A stretch of DNA of 64,000 nucleotides from NCBI RefSeq assembly GCF_008698145.1, contig NZ_RZNZ01000011.1:1-64000 (forward strand). The letters are read 5' to 3'. The notes beneath the pieces are model-generated. The model ran no database searches. It had not been told where the DNA came from and was given only the letters and a program-made list of their open reading frames with translations. Numbering within the stretch: position 1 is the first letter of the stretch; each line of letters begins with the position of its first letter. Positions 1-7,762 of the stretch are shown one piece after another. This DNA comes from Bifidobacterium vespertilionis (GTDB lineage: Bacteria; Actinomycetota; Actinomycetes; Actinomycetales; Bifidobacteriaceae). The position numbers and the translations under genes were made by a program.

Positions 1-230
1 CGCACCATTTCACGCTGGACCCCGAGGAGTACGAGTATCTCAAGACCCAGGGCTGGACCCAGGAGGGCGAGGCCTGGTACGCGTCCGACACCCAAGGCTC
101 CGACGTGTACCGTCTGTACAACCGGTATACGGGCGAGCATTTGTGGACCACGAGCCAGCAGGAGTACGACTACCTGGAGTCTCAGGGCTGGACGAAGGAG
201 GGCGTGGCGTTCAGGGCCTACCTGGCCTAG
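1..230 (+). CDS. C-terminal end of a surface protein with DUF5648-like repeats (partial)
   Basis: The gene is cut by the left edge. The readable frame starts at base 3 and ends at the TAG at 228-230, giving 76 residues. It contains nearly two copies of a roughly 40-residue aromatic repeat. The best copy reads VYRLYNRYTGEHLWTT followed by SQQEYDYLESQGWTKEGVAF; the earlier copy is EYEYLKTQGWTQEGEAWY. This pattern is typical of the DUF5648 repeat, which ends many actinobacterial extracellular enzymes and adhesins. The catalytic or binding part of the protein lies outside the window, so its job is unknown. The repeat probably binds the cell wall or a glycan (inference). A strong terminator follows at once, so it is the last gene of its unit. 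Confidence 0.75.
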   Translation, partial: HHFTLDPEEYEYLKTQGWTQEGEAWYASDTQGSDVYRLYNRYTGEHLWTTSQQEYDYLESQGWTKEGVAFRAYLA

Positions 231-263
231 CGTCCCGCCGGCCCCGGAATCCTGACTGACTGA

Positions 264-313
264 GGGGCCTGTGGCCTGCCGTTCATTCGGTCGGCCGCGG
301 GCCCCCTTTTTTC
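264..313 (+). terminator. Rho-independent terminator after the surface protein
   Basis: A GGGGCC...GGCCCC stem with a second inner pairing (GTGGCC with GGCCGC) is followed by a run of six T. It lies 33 bases after the stop codon at 228-230. Confidence 0.75.
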
Positions 314-376
314 GTCATTCTGGGCGTAGCGTTAAGGATCCTTCGGCTTCGCGCTGCGCGCTTCGCTCAGGATGAC
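314..376. repeat. Dispersed TCATCCTGAGCG...GGATCC palindrome
   Basis: This copy runs from GTCATTCTGGGCG to GCTCAGGATGAC with a central TTAAGGATCC. It belongs to the same family as 421-523, 772-878, 24013-24115 and 56458-56558. Such GAGCGAAGCG/GGATCC palindromes are scattered between genes of many bacterial genomes. No protein is encoded. Confidence 0.7.
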
Positions 377-420
377 GAAGCAGCAACCCCGTCATCCTGG
401 GCGAGCGTGCTGGTTTCCCC

Positions 421-523
421 GTCATCCTGGGCGGAGCGTAGCGGAGTCGAAGGATCCTTAACACTCCCACACCAATGACCTTGTGCGGAATGCCGAAGGA
501 TCCTTCGCTGCGCTCAGGATGAC
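421..523 (+). repeat. Dispersed palindromic repeat, left copy of an inverted pair
   Basis: Starts GTCATCCTGGGCGG and ends GCTCAGGATGAC. The middle segment TTAACACTCCCACACCAATG then ACCTTGTGCGGAATG recurs as its reverse complement in 772-878, so the two copies form an inverted pair around the GTCAC-motif element. The copy at 24013-24115 has the same orientation as this one. Confidence 0.7.
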
Positions 524-549
524 GAAGAACCCCCGTTCCGACTTTGCGC

Positions 550-747
550 GTCACCGGGCGCGAACTGGCCGTCACGCGGCGCGGATGGCGTCACCGGGCG
601 CGGCCGCTCCCTGTGACGCGGTCCGTGAGGCCTTGTGCCGCATCGGTTTTCGAGGTGTGTCACCGGGTGCGACCGCGCCGCGTGACGCAGGTCGCTCCCT
701 GTGACGCGTGAGTCGCTCCGAGTGACGGTCATCCCGCTCCCTGTGAC
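550..747. repeat. Mirror-symmetric array of GTCAC-NN-GGNGCG motifs (element A, copy 1)
   Basis: Forward motifs begin at 550, 571 and 590. Reverse motifs (GTGAC) begin at 613, 682, 701, 722 and 743, with one more forward motif at 659. The pairs 590-617 and 659-686 form two 28-bp palindromes on either side of a 41-bp core that contains AGGCCTT and GGTTTTCG. All spacings match those of the copy at 25435-25653. It contains no credible gene, and small frames through it reflect the DNA repeat. Confidence 0.85.
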
Positions 748-771
748 GTGCAGCACTCGTATGCATCTTCC

Positions 772-878
772 GTCATCCTGAGCGCAGCCCAAAGGGCGGA
801 GTCGAAGGATCCTTCGTCATTTCGCACAAGGTCATTGGTGTGGGAGCGTTAAGGATCCTTCACTGCGCTCAGGATGAC
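772..878 (-). repeat. Dispersed palindromic repeat, right copy of an inverted pair
   Basis: Reverse-complement counterpart of 421-523. It contains CACAAGGTCATTGGTGTGGG and ends GCGCTCAGGATGAC. Together the two copies enclose element A copy 1. Confidence 0.7.
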
Positions 879-1108
879 TGCGGGAAGGCCTACGGCGGGG
901 CCCGTCTGGCCCACCTTGTCCCGTTCCCTTCCTCGTCCAGTTCCTTTCCTGTTCCCGTTCTCCTTCCCGCCCGTCCACAATGTGAACCCCTGCTCGCCGG
1001 CCGTCCGCCGGGCTCCTATGGTGACAACCAGTTCGGGTCGCGGAAGCGGCTCGGAGCGGAAACATAAGAGCATACGTTTGCCAAGGATATGAGAGGAGGT
1101 TCGCCACG
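879..1108. other. Intergenic stretch before the leader peptide
   Basis: No gene is visible. The stretch includes a pyrimidine-rich region (about 910-970) and ends in the leader-peptide ribosome binding site GAGAGGAGG at 1091-1099. The promoter for the downstream transporter should lie here but has no clear -35/-10 that I can defend. Confidence 0.4.
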
Positions 1109-1189
1109 ATGACTGGGATGCTGATGACTGTTGAGTGCATGAACGCGCAGACCGCACGAATTATTATTCCGTCCTCGTTGGCGGACTGA
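1109..1189 (+). CDS. Putative leader peptide, 26 residues, upstream of the MHS transporter
   Basis: The ATG at 1109 follows a near-perfect ribosome binding site (GAGAGGAGG, 1091-1099) at 9 nt. The peptide begins MTGMLMTVEC, contains three consecutive isoleucines in ARIIIP, has four methionines in its first eleven residues, and stops at 1187-1189. Its last codons lie on CGTTGGCGG (1176-1184), which can pair with the left arm of the terminator immediately downstream. This is the layout of a transcription-attenuation leader. The triple Ile and the nearby ilvC hint at isoleucine or branched-chain control. Early Met codons are the alternative signal. The gene is inferred from sequence features only. 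Confidence 0.6.
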   Translation: MTGMLMTVECMNAQTARIIIPSSLAD

Positions 1190-1279
1190 TTCGGCGTATC
1201 AATGCACGAAACCCCGCCAACGATGGCAGGGTTCATGCGGAATCATCCTGTTGGGCCCTGCCGGTTGGCGGGGCTTTTT
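1176..1279 (+). promoter_or_regulatory. Attenuator: competing antiterminator and terminator hairpins
   Basis: The arm CCCCGCCAACG (1212-1222) with GGCAGGG (1225-1231) pairs with CCCTGCC (1256-1262) and GTTGGCGGGG (1264-1273), followed by five T (1275-1279), making a strong terminator before the transporter start. CGTTGGCGG at 1176-1184, inside the leader peptide, is almost identical to the right arm and can pair with 1214-1222 instead, which would prevent the terminator. Ribosome position on the leader would decide the outcome. Confidence 0.6.
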
Positions 1280-1340
1280 CGTTGCGCGGCGAGCGGTGCG
1301 CAATCCGAAGAGAAACAAACAACAGGAGACAGGAAACACA

Positions 1341-2696
1341 ATGACAACCGCAACATCGGCGGCCAAGGCAGTTGGCGAGGCCGCGGGCAAAGCCACGGAC
1401 ATGGTGCGCGACTCGGTCAAGACCGTGATCGCCGCATCCATGGTGGGCACCGCCATCGAATTCTATGATTTCTACGCCTACGGCACCGCCGCGGCCAACT
1501 ACTTCCCGCACGTGTTCTTCGAGAAGTCCAACCCCACGGTCGCGCTGCTGGCCAGCCTGCTGACCTTCGCGATCGCGTTCATCGCCCGTCCGCTCGGCTC
1601 CCTGGTGTTCGGCCACTTCGGCGATCGCCTGGGCCGCAAGACCACGCTGGTCGTCTCCCTGCTGACCATGGGCGTCGCCACGTTCCTGATCGGCTGCCTG
1701 CCCACCTACGAGCAGTGGGGCGTCTTCGCGGTCGCGCTGCTGTGCCTGTGCCGCTTCGTGCAGGGTATCGGTCTGGGCGGCGAATGGTCGGGCGCGGCGC
1801 TGGTCGCCACCGAGAACGCGCCGGAGAACAAGCGCGCGCTCTATGGCTCCTTCCCGGAGCTGGGCGCCCCGATCGGCTTCTTCCTGTCCAACGGCACCTA
1901 CTTCCTGCTTGAGGCGTTCAACGACGAGCAGGCGATGATGGCGTGGGGCTGGCGCGTGCCGTTCCTGCTGTCGGCCATCCTGGTGATCGTGGGTCTTGTG
2001 GTCCGCGTCCACATGGAGGAGACCCCGGTCTTCCGCATGGCCCAGGAGCGCAACGAGGTGGTCAAGGCCCCGCTCGTCGAGGTGTTCCGCAAGAGCTGGA
2101 AGCAGGTCCTGCAGGCCACGTTCCTCGTCGCCGTCACCTACACGCTGTTCTACACGCTCGCCACCTGGTCCCTCGCCTGGGGCACCAAGACCAAGGAGAA
2201 CGGCGGCGGCGGACTGGGCTTCACGAACCAGGAGTACCTGCTCATGCTCATGATCTCCATCTGCGTGTTCGCCCTGTTCATCGTGCTCTCCTGCGTGTAT
2301 GCGGACAAGATCGGCCGCCGTCGCGTGCTGATGTTCTCGTCCTGCGCGCTGGTGGTGTTCTCGCTGCTCTTCCCGTTCCTGCTGGAAGGCCATCGCAACT
2401 TCGCCCAGGTGCTCACGTTCCTGTGCGTCGGCTTCGCCCTGATGGGCATTGCGTTCGGCCCGATCGGCGCGATCCTGCCCGAGCTGTTCGACGCCAACGT
2501 GCGCTACTCCGGCTCCGGCATCGGCTACAACCTGGCGGCCATCGTGGGTGCCGCGTTTGTGCCGACGATCGCCACCTGGCTGTCCCACAACTGGGGCGTC
2601 CACTCCGTGGGTCTCTATCTTGGCGTGATGGCCGTGTGCTGCCTCGTCTCCGTGGCGACCTGCAAGGAGACGAAAGACGTCGACTTCACCAAGTGA
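1341..2696 (+). CDS. MFS transporter of the metabolite:H+ symporter (MHS) type
   Basis: The 451-residue protein has about 12 membrane segments and the MFS signature GHFGDRLGRKTTLV after TM2-3. A second DKIGRR loop lies in the C-terminal half. The family (ProP, ShiA, KgtP and relatives) moves organic acids, betaine or related metabolites with protons, and the substrate here cannot be read from sequence. I chose the ATG at 1341 because it follows CAGGAGAC and because a frame-open start at 1251 would fall inside the terminator hairpin. The gene sits behind a leader peptide and attenuator and 240 bp ahead of ilvC. A role in branched-chain amino acid or keto-acid traffic is therefore possible but unproven. 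The fragment at the right edge of the window is a relative. Confidence 0.85.
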   Translation: MTTATSAAKAVGEAAGKATDMVRDSVKTVIAASMVGTAIEFYDFYAYGTAAANYFPHVFFEKSNPTVALLASLLTFAIAFIARPLGSLVFGHFGDRLGRKTTLVVSLLTMGVATFLIGCLPTYEQWGVFAVALLCLCRFVQGIGLGGEWSGAALVATENAPENKRALYGSFPELGAPIGFFLSNGTYFLLEAFNDEQAMMAWGWRVPFLLSAILVIVGLVVRVHMEETPVFRMAQERNEVVKAPLVEVFRKSWKQVLQATFLVAVTYTLFYTLATWSLAWGTKTKENGGGGLGFTNQEYLLMLMISICVFALFIVLSCVYADKIGRRRVLMFSSCALVVFSLLFPFLLEGHRNFAQVLTFLCVGFALMGIAFGPIGAILPELFDANVRYSGSGIGYNLAAIVGAAFVPTIATWLSHNWGVHSVGLYLGVMAVCCLVSVATCKETKDVDFTK

Positions 2697-2771
2697 CATT
2701 TGCCGCCCAGCGTAATCGCCCGGCCGATGTCCATCACCCGAAACGAATCTGAAACAACAACTCAATATTTG

Positions 2772-2789
2772 GACGTGGGTGACCACGTC
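2772..2789. promoter_or_regulatory. 18-bp palindrome in the ilvC copy 1 upstream region
   Basis: GACGTGG-GTGA-CCACGTC is a perfect palindrome about 150 bp before ilvC. It could be an operator. No matching site was seen before ilvC copy 2, so its role is open. The rest of 2697-2936 shows no gene. Confidence 0.35.
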
Positions 2790-2936
2790 ACAGGCTGGGG
2801 GACTAGAACAGAACCCAGTGATCGACGACTTCCAACGTCAAGGGACACAATCCCGATCCGCTGAAAATCGTCCGCAAACTCACCATTTGCCGGACGTTCC
2901 CAAATCGCCCGGCACGCACATAAAGGAGTGCCAATT

Positions 2937-3989
2937 ATGGCAGCAACAATCTGGTACGAGAAGGACGCCGACCTGTCCGTGTTCGATGGCAAGAAGGTCG
3001 CCATCCTGGGCTACGGCTCCCAGGGTCACGCCCACGCGCTGAACCTGCGTGATTCCGGCGTTGATGTGGTGGTCGGTCTGCGTCCGACCTCCAAGTCCGT
3101 GGAGTTCGCCAAGGAGCAGGGCCTTGAGGTCAAGTCCGTGCCGGAGGCCGTCGCCGAGGCCGACGTCGTCATGATCCTTCTGCCGGATCAGTACCAGGCC
3201 GCCGTCTACAAGAACGACGTTGAGCCGAACCTGAAGCCGGGTGCCGCTCTGGCCTTCGCCCATGGCTTCAACATCCACTACGGCTACATCAAGCCGTCCG
3301 AGGACCACCCGGTCTTCATGGTCGCCCCGAAGGGCCCGGGCCACATCGTGCGTCGTGAGTACGCCGCCGGCCGTGGCGTCCCGGTGGTCGTCGCCGTGGA
3401 GCAGGATCCGGATGGCAAGACCTGGCCGCTGTGCCTGGCCTACGCCAAGGCTCTGGGCGCCCTGCGCGCCGGCGCCATCAAGACCACGTTCACCGAGGAG
3501 ACCGAGACCGATCTGTTCGGTGAGCAGGATGTCCTCATGGGCGGCATCAACCACCTGTGCGACATGGGCTTCGACGTGCTGACCGAGGCTGGCTACCAGC
3601 CGGAGATCGCCTACTTCGAGGTCTTCCACGAGCTGAAGATGCTGGTCGATCTGGCCAACGAGGGTGGTCTGAACAAGGCCCGTTGGTCCTGCTCCGACAC
3701 CGCCCAGTACGGCGACTACACCTCCACGGTCATCACCGAGGAGACCAAGAAGCGCATGCAGTACCAGCTCAAGCGCATTCAGGACGGCTCCTTCGCCAAG
3801 GAGTTCATGGACGATCAGGCCGCCGGCGCCCCGAAGTTCAAGAAGCTGCAGGAGGAGTTCTCCCACCCGCACCTGGAGACCGTCGGCCCGAAGCTGCGCG
3901 CCATGTTCTCCTGGAACAACGGCCCGGCCAAGGATCAGGACGAGGCCGAGTCCTTCAACGGCAAGATCGCTCGTACCCAGGTTCAGTGA
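2937..3989 (+). CDS. ilvC: Ketol-acid reductoisomerase, copy 1
   Basis: IlvC converts acetolactate or acetohydroxybutyrate to the dihydroxy acids of valine, leucine and isoleucine synthesis, using NADPH and Mg2+ in the cytoplasm. The 350-residue length fits the short class I form. The N-terminal Rossmann motif [17 protein letters not shown] is followed by LRPTSKS. The metal/substrate region includes [10 protein letters not shown] and [14 protein letters not shown]. The start is the ATG at 2937 because AAAGGAG (2922-2928) stands 8 nt upstream; a GTG at 2928 overlaps that site. A second, very similar copy lies at 22795. The 3' flank of this gene is duplicated at 21046. Confidence 0.97.
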   Translation: MAATIWYEKDADLSVFDGKKVAILGYGSQGHAHALNLRDSGVDVVVGLRPTSKSVEFAKEQGLEVKSVPEAVAEADVVMILLPDQYQAAVYKNDVEPNLKPGAALAFAHGFNIHYGYIKPSEDHPVFMVAPKGPGHIVRREYAAGRGVPVVVAVEQDPDGKTWPLCLAYAKALGALRAGAIKTTFTEETETDLFGEQDVLMGGINHLCDMGFDVLTEAGYQPEIAYFEVFHELKMLVDLANEGGLNKARWSCSDTAQYGDYTSTVITEETKKRMQYQLKRIQDGSFAKEFMDDQAAGAPKFKKLQEEFSHPHLETVGPKLRAMFSWNNGPAKDQDEAESFNGKIARTQVQ

Positions 3990-4102
3990 GCTTGACCGCG
4001 TGAGTGTGGCCCTCAGCTTGGCCGCATGAGCGTCGCCTGAACGCGACTGAAGTCGTATGACCACAGGCCGCCATTCCGATTCCCATCGGTTTGGCGGCCT
4101 TG
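3978..4102 (+). repeat. ilvC 3' end and flank, left copy of a long-distance direct repeat
   Basis: This stretch runs from the last codons of ilvC (CAGGTTCAGTGAGC) through GGCCCTCAGCTTGGCCGC and GCGACTGAAGTCGTATGA to the terminator GGCCGCC...GGCGGCC. Nearly the same sequence stands at 21046-21160, 17 kb away and not next to any intact ilvC. The copies differ by an indel of about 10 bp near the start and a few substitutions. Confidence 0.85.
4065..4102 (+). terminator. Hairpin terminator of ilvC copy 1
   Basis: AGGCCGCCA...TGGCGGCCT stem with an inner CCGAT/ATCGG pairing. The T run is short (TTG). Its duplicated counterpart at 21121-21160 ends in TTT. Confidence 0.55.
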
Positions 4103-4240
4103 TCGTATATTTGGCGTCCATACGCCATACGCATGCGTGGGTGTATGGATGTGCGGGAGTGGCGTGCTCGATTCCCCGGAATCGAGCGCTGAGTCCCGCG
4201 GAATATCCAAAGGAGGATGGAGCAATAGGACGGTAGTCGG

Positions 4241-6097
4241 TCACAGCGCGAGGCGGAACGGGGGAGCGGGGAGGGCGTCGCCGCTGAACAGTGGAGCGGG
4301 GCCCCAACTGCGCCACGCGTAGCGCACCTGTGTGGGTCGAACCACCTGCTCGGCTCGCACGGTGACGGTGCTGTGCTCAGTGTCGATGGTCGCCTCGGCC
4401 GGATGGAAGTCGCCGTCGTCGCCCGCCAATTCGAAGCCGGATTCCGCCGTGTCACGGTGGAATCGTGAACGCGTATCGCCCATATCCGCCCCGACTTCGG
4501 CCGCATTCGGCGCCGCCGGTGCGGTGGCGCCGATGTCGCGCCTGAAGGTGCCTGGCACGGTGCCGTCGAAATGCAGTCCTGCGGCGTGACTGTAGTGCAA
4601 TGTCACCGCTGCGCCCTCACCATTGCCGTCACGCGCGACGCGCACGGTGGTGGACGTGACTTCCGGTCCGTCGACGGCGATGTCGCCGCGGCCGTATACG
4701 TCGTGCAGCGCGCAATCGGCCAGACGCTCGCCCGGCGTGCGTTTGTCGGTGGGGTGGAGATTGTCGAACTCACCGCAGTCGATCAACGTGATCATGGACA
4801 CGCCTGAGATCGTGCGCGCCGCGTCTTGCTGTGCCTCGCGGATCAGTGGCCAACGCAGCGGGTCATTGCCGGCAGCGGCCGTCGCCTTGTCGATCCACTG
4901 CGGCAATTGCACGATAAGGAACGGCAGCGGTTTGCCGTCCGCACCCCCCGCATCCGAGCCCGCGCCGGGAATCGTCCACAGCCCACGCCATTCGTCGATG
5001 AGCATGCCCAGCAGATGACGGTAGCTTTCAGGACAACCTTCATCCGATTCGCCCTGGTACCACAGGAATCCCGCGATGCCGTACGGCGCGACCCGCTCGA
5101 CCATCGTGCCGTACGCGCCGGTCGGGCGCCACTGCGAGGTCGGCGTTTCCGGCGGCGGCCACGGGCATTCACCGTACTGCGCGGTCAGCTTCTCCCACGC
5201 CACATCCGGGTCCGCCTTGCGCGCCGTGTCGATGTCGTGGTTCCACTGGTCGAATTTCGTCTGCCACGCTTCGGTTTCGGCTTTGAACTGCTCGTCCGTT
5301 TTGCCTGCGATCGCCGCGTCGAAGCGTTCCAGATAGTCGCGCCCTGCTTTACACCGCTCCACACTCGCCCGACTCATCCACGCCGTGATCGATGTACCGC
5401 CGATATAGCAGTCCACAATGCCCACAGGCACGTTTGGGCCGAGTTCGGCGCGCAGCTTCCGCGCGAAGTAGTAGCCGATCGCGGACATCGACCCGCTGGT
5501 GTCCGGTCCGGCGACCTGCCAGCGGGCGTGACGCTCGAGTTCCTCGCTGACGGCACCGGTTTTCGGTGTGTTGTAGAAGCGCAGCAGCGGGTCGGCGCTC
5601 ACGGCGATGGCCGCGTCCGCGCCTGCGCTGGAGTGCAGTTCGAGCTCCATATTGCTTTGTCCGCCGGCGAGCCACACTTCGCCCACGACCACGCGACGGT
5701 AGACGAGCGTCACGTCCGCGCCCGACGAGGTGATTTCCAGCCGGTATGGCCCGCCCGCCTCCATCGCGGGAAGCAGCGCCAGCCAGTCGCCGTGCGCATC
5801 GGCGTCGGCGGCCGTCCCGGCAACGGTCACCGACGTCCCGGAAACGTCAGTTGCCGCCGCCTCGCCCGATTCCTCCGCGATCAGCCGCACACGCACGTCG
5901 ATGCCGGGCTTGCCGGTGCCGAATACGGGGATCGGCCGTCGTCGTTGCAGCACCATGTCATGCGAGAAGATGGCAGCGGCGCGCAATGCGTCCGTGCCCA
6001 GCGGTTTCGCGTCGTCCGCCGCGTCGCTGTGATCGTTCAATCCGGAAAGATTGGCGCCGGGCGCAGGTCCGGTGACCAGAGCAGTTGTTTCGGTCAT
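4241..6097 (-). CDS. SASA-family carbohydrate esterase (sialate O-acetylesterase-like), cytoplasmic
   Basis: This 618-residue SGNH-type esterase has the SASA (PF03629-type) blocks. GGQSNM lies at 145-150 with nucleophile Ser148, then GGTSITAWMS near 233, then FLWYQGESDE near 344, then FDNLHPT with Asp445 and His448. The family removes acetyl groups from sugars. There is no signal peptide, so it should act on imported oligosaccharides. It is the second gene of a two-gene minus-strand operon behind a CE2-type esterase, 70 bp away, and is divergent from the GH1 and importer genes. I infer deacetylation of acetylated manno- or glucomanno-oligosaccharides rather than of sialic acid. The start ATG (6095-6097) follows AAGGA. 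Confidence 0.85.
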   Translation of the reverse strand: MTETTALVTGPAPGANLSGLNDHSDAADDAKPLGTDALRAAAIFSHDMVLQRRRPIPVFGTGKPGIDVRVRLIAEESGEAAATDVSGTSVTVAGTAADADAHGDWLALLPAMEAGGPYRLEITSSGADVTLVYRRVVVGEVWLAGGQSNMELELHSSAGADAAIAVSADPLLRFYNTPKTGAVSEELERHARWQVAGPDTSGSMSAIGYYFARKLRAELGPNVPVGIVDCYIGGTSITAWMSRASVERCKAGRDYLERFDAAIAGKTDEQFKAETEAWQTKFDQWNHDIDTARKADPDVAWEKLTAQYGECPWPPPETPTSQWRPTGAYGTMVERVAPYGIAGFLWYQGESDEGCPESYRHLLGMLIDEWRGLWTIPGAGSDAGGADGKPLPFLIVQLPQWIDKATAAAGNDPLRWPLIREAQQDAARTISGVSMITLIDCGEFDNLHPTDKRTPGERLADCALHDVYGRGDIAVDGPEVTSTTVRVARDGNGEGAAVTLHYSHAAGLHFDGTVPGTFRRDIGATAPAAPNAAEVGADMGDTRSRFHRDTAESGFELAGDDGDFHPAEATIDTEHSTVTVRAEQVVRPTQVRYAWRSWGPAPLFSGDALPAPPFRLAL

Positions 6098-6167
6098 GAT
6101 AATCCTTGGAGGATGGGTAGGGTGTTGGTTGGTTGATTGGTCGGGTGTCGTATGTTGTCGGCGTCGT

Positions 6168-7520
6168 TCAGGACTGCCACACGTCCTCGCCGAGGGATTC
6201 GATGAACGTAGTCAATTCGCGTGCCATCTCCTTATGCTCGGCGACGCGCGGGTGGCCCGGCGTGGCCGAACCGTTGCGAGTGAACAGGAAGTGGTGGGCG
6301 ACGGCGGGGGCGACGGCGTCGTGTACACCGTCCGCCGCGTCTCCGGTCGCGAACTTGCCATACGCCGCGCTGGCCGGCGCGTCCGGCGCAGCGTTGAACG
6401 CGCGCACCGCCTCGTCGATGGCGCGATCCCACGCCGGATCATGCTGCAGCACCGTGGTGAGGCACACGATGACGGCCTTCGGGTAACGCGCGTGCAGCGA
6501 CTTGAGGAAGTCGACGTAGCGCGTGCGCCAATGCCGCGCTCGCTCGCCGTCGTAATCGGAGGCCATGAAATCGTCGGGGTGCGCGTCGTTCTGCCCGATC
6601 GCGACGACCACGACGTGCGGCGTGTACCGGGAGAAGTCCCACGGCTTCGATTCGCCGAGCACGGGGTTGTACTGGATGCAGTCCCACGCGCTTTCCTGGC
6701 CCACGTAGTCGGGGCCCGCGAACCAGCCGATGCCGTCAAGCAGTGAGATGCCGCCCTGCGAAGTGTCGTGCAGTTCCGCGCCGAGGTTGCGCGCGGTGAT
6801 GGCCGCGTACGAGTACCACGCGTTGCTGTATCCGCTCAGGTCCGCGGCCGGGTCGAGCCTGCCGACGTACAGGGACGCCTCGTTGCGCTCGCCGCAGGAC
6901 ACGGAGTCGCCGAACACTTCGATGCGTCGCGTCGGTTCGGGTGTCGCCGGCGGCAGGATGGTTGCGCCCGCGTCCAGCCCGTAGCCGAGTACTTCGAGAT
7001 AGTGCTGTCCGTCCTGTCGTTTGAACAGCGTCACCTCGTGTTCGATGTCCGGCAGCCGGTCCGCCAGAGTCACTGTAACCGGTCCATACGTCGGCGCGAC
7101 GCCGCCTGTATCGGCCGCGACGTCCGCTTGCGCGGCGTCGTCGGCCTCGACTGCGGTAGCCGGCGCCGCGGCCGTGCCTTCGCTGGTGCTGCTGTTGGGC
7201 ATGTCGTTCGCGCCGGTGAAGCCAGAGGGGATGCGTACGGCGGTTTGCGCTCCGTCGATGACGACGCCGAGTTTCGTGTCTCCGTAGTTCCAGTGGTTGA
7301 CGACAGTGACGCTGAGCGAGGTTCCGGTGAAGCGGAAGGAGACCTGCGTGTAGGGGTACACCCACACCGGTCGGGTCGGGTCGGTCAGGTCGATGCGGCC
7401 CATGGCTCGCAACGCCGGATGATCAGGGCTGATGATGGTGCGGTCGCCGTCCCGCGTGACGTCCGCATCGGCGGGAATGGGAACGTCCGTAAAAGCGGTC
7501 GTGTCTGGCAGGTGTGACAT
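6168..7520 (-). CDS. CE2-type acetyl esterase (SGNH hydrolase with N-terminal beta domain)
   Basis: The 450-residue protein has an N-terminal jelly-roll-like region (about 35-190) with an internal low-complexity Ala/Thr/Asp insert (about 110-140). The SGNH domain follows, with FGDSVSCGE (nucleophile Ser206), then IGQNDAHPDDF, then GHPRVAEH with the probable catalytic His423. This two-domain order matches carbohydrate esterase family 2, whose members often prefer acetylated glucomannan or xylan. It has no secretion signal and so is probably intracellular. It is the first gene of the minus-strand esterase pair and shares a divergent regulatory region, including a LacI-type operator at 7621, with the GH1 gene. 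The start ATG at 7518-7520 follows GAGGAG. Confidence 0.82.
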   Translation of the reverse strand: MSHLPDTTAFTDVPIPADADVTRDGDRTIISPDHPALRAMGRIDLTDPTRPVWVYPYTQVSFRFTGTSLSVTVVNHWNYGDTKLGVVIDGAQTAVRIPSGFTGANDMPNSSTSEGTAAAPATAVEADDAAQADVAADTGGVAPTYGPVTVTLADRLPDIEHEVTLFKRQDGQHYLEVLGYGLDAGATILPPATPEPTRRIEVFGDSVSCGERNEASLYVGRLDPAADLSGYSNAWYSYAAITARNLGAELHDTSQGGISLLDGIGWFAGPDYVGQESAWDCIQYNPVLGESKPWDFSRYTPHVVVVAIGQNDAHPDDFMASDYDGERARHWRTRYVDFLKSLHARYPKAVIVCLTTVLQHDPAWDRAIDEAVRAFNAAPDAPASAAYGKFATGDAADGVHDAVAPAVAHHFLFTRNGSATPGHPRVAEHKEMARELTTFIESLGEDVWQS

Positions 7521-7617
7521 GGCGATTCGTGGCTCCTCGTTGATTGAACCGATGTTGTTCTAGGTCTTTTTCCGGTTCCCTCGATGCGGCGTGGGTGCGA
7601 AACGCTTGCGACCGCAA

Positions 7618-7646
7618 TGACTTAACCGGTTCATGTATTTTATGAT
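7618..7646 (+). promoter_or_regulatory. GH1 promoter with LacI-type operator
   Basis: TGACTT (7618-7623), 17 bp, then TATGAT (7641-7646) forms a sigma-A-like promoter. CTTAACCGGTTCA at 7621-7633 overlaps the -35 and spacer. The same AACCGGTT core occurs at 9231-9277, so one regulator probably controls both transcripts and perhaps the divergent esterase pair. Confidence 0.6.
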
Positions 7647-7762
7647 ACACTACTGCCGGACGGGCCGACACCCGGCCGTTACCGCAGCAATCACATACGC
7701 ACCTGACGTCGGGCCGATGAAGGCATCGACGACGCATAACCCCAAGAAAGGACATGGCAATC

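Noticed and set aside
483..792. Several overlapping small frames in the GTCAC element, and others at 25359-25757
   Set aside because: Their similar peptide patterns (for example SRGA-APCD) come from the repeated DNA motif. They lack ribosome binding sites and are better explained as non-coding repeat.
2928..2936. GTG start for ilvC copy 1
   Set aside because: The GTG overlaps the ribosome binding site AAAGGAG; the ATG at 2937 has proper spacing and matches copy 2.
2697..2936. T-box or riboswitch before ilvC copy 1
   Set aside because: No T-box sequence or specifier-type stem could be recognised; only an 18-bp palindrome is visible.
4241..6097. Sialic acid O-acetylesterase role for the SASA-family gene
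   Set aside because: No sialidase, sialate lyase or sialate transporter is near; the neighbours are for beta-mannosides.
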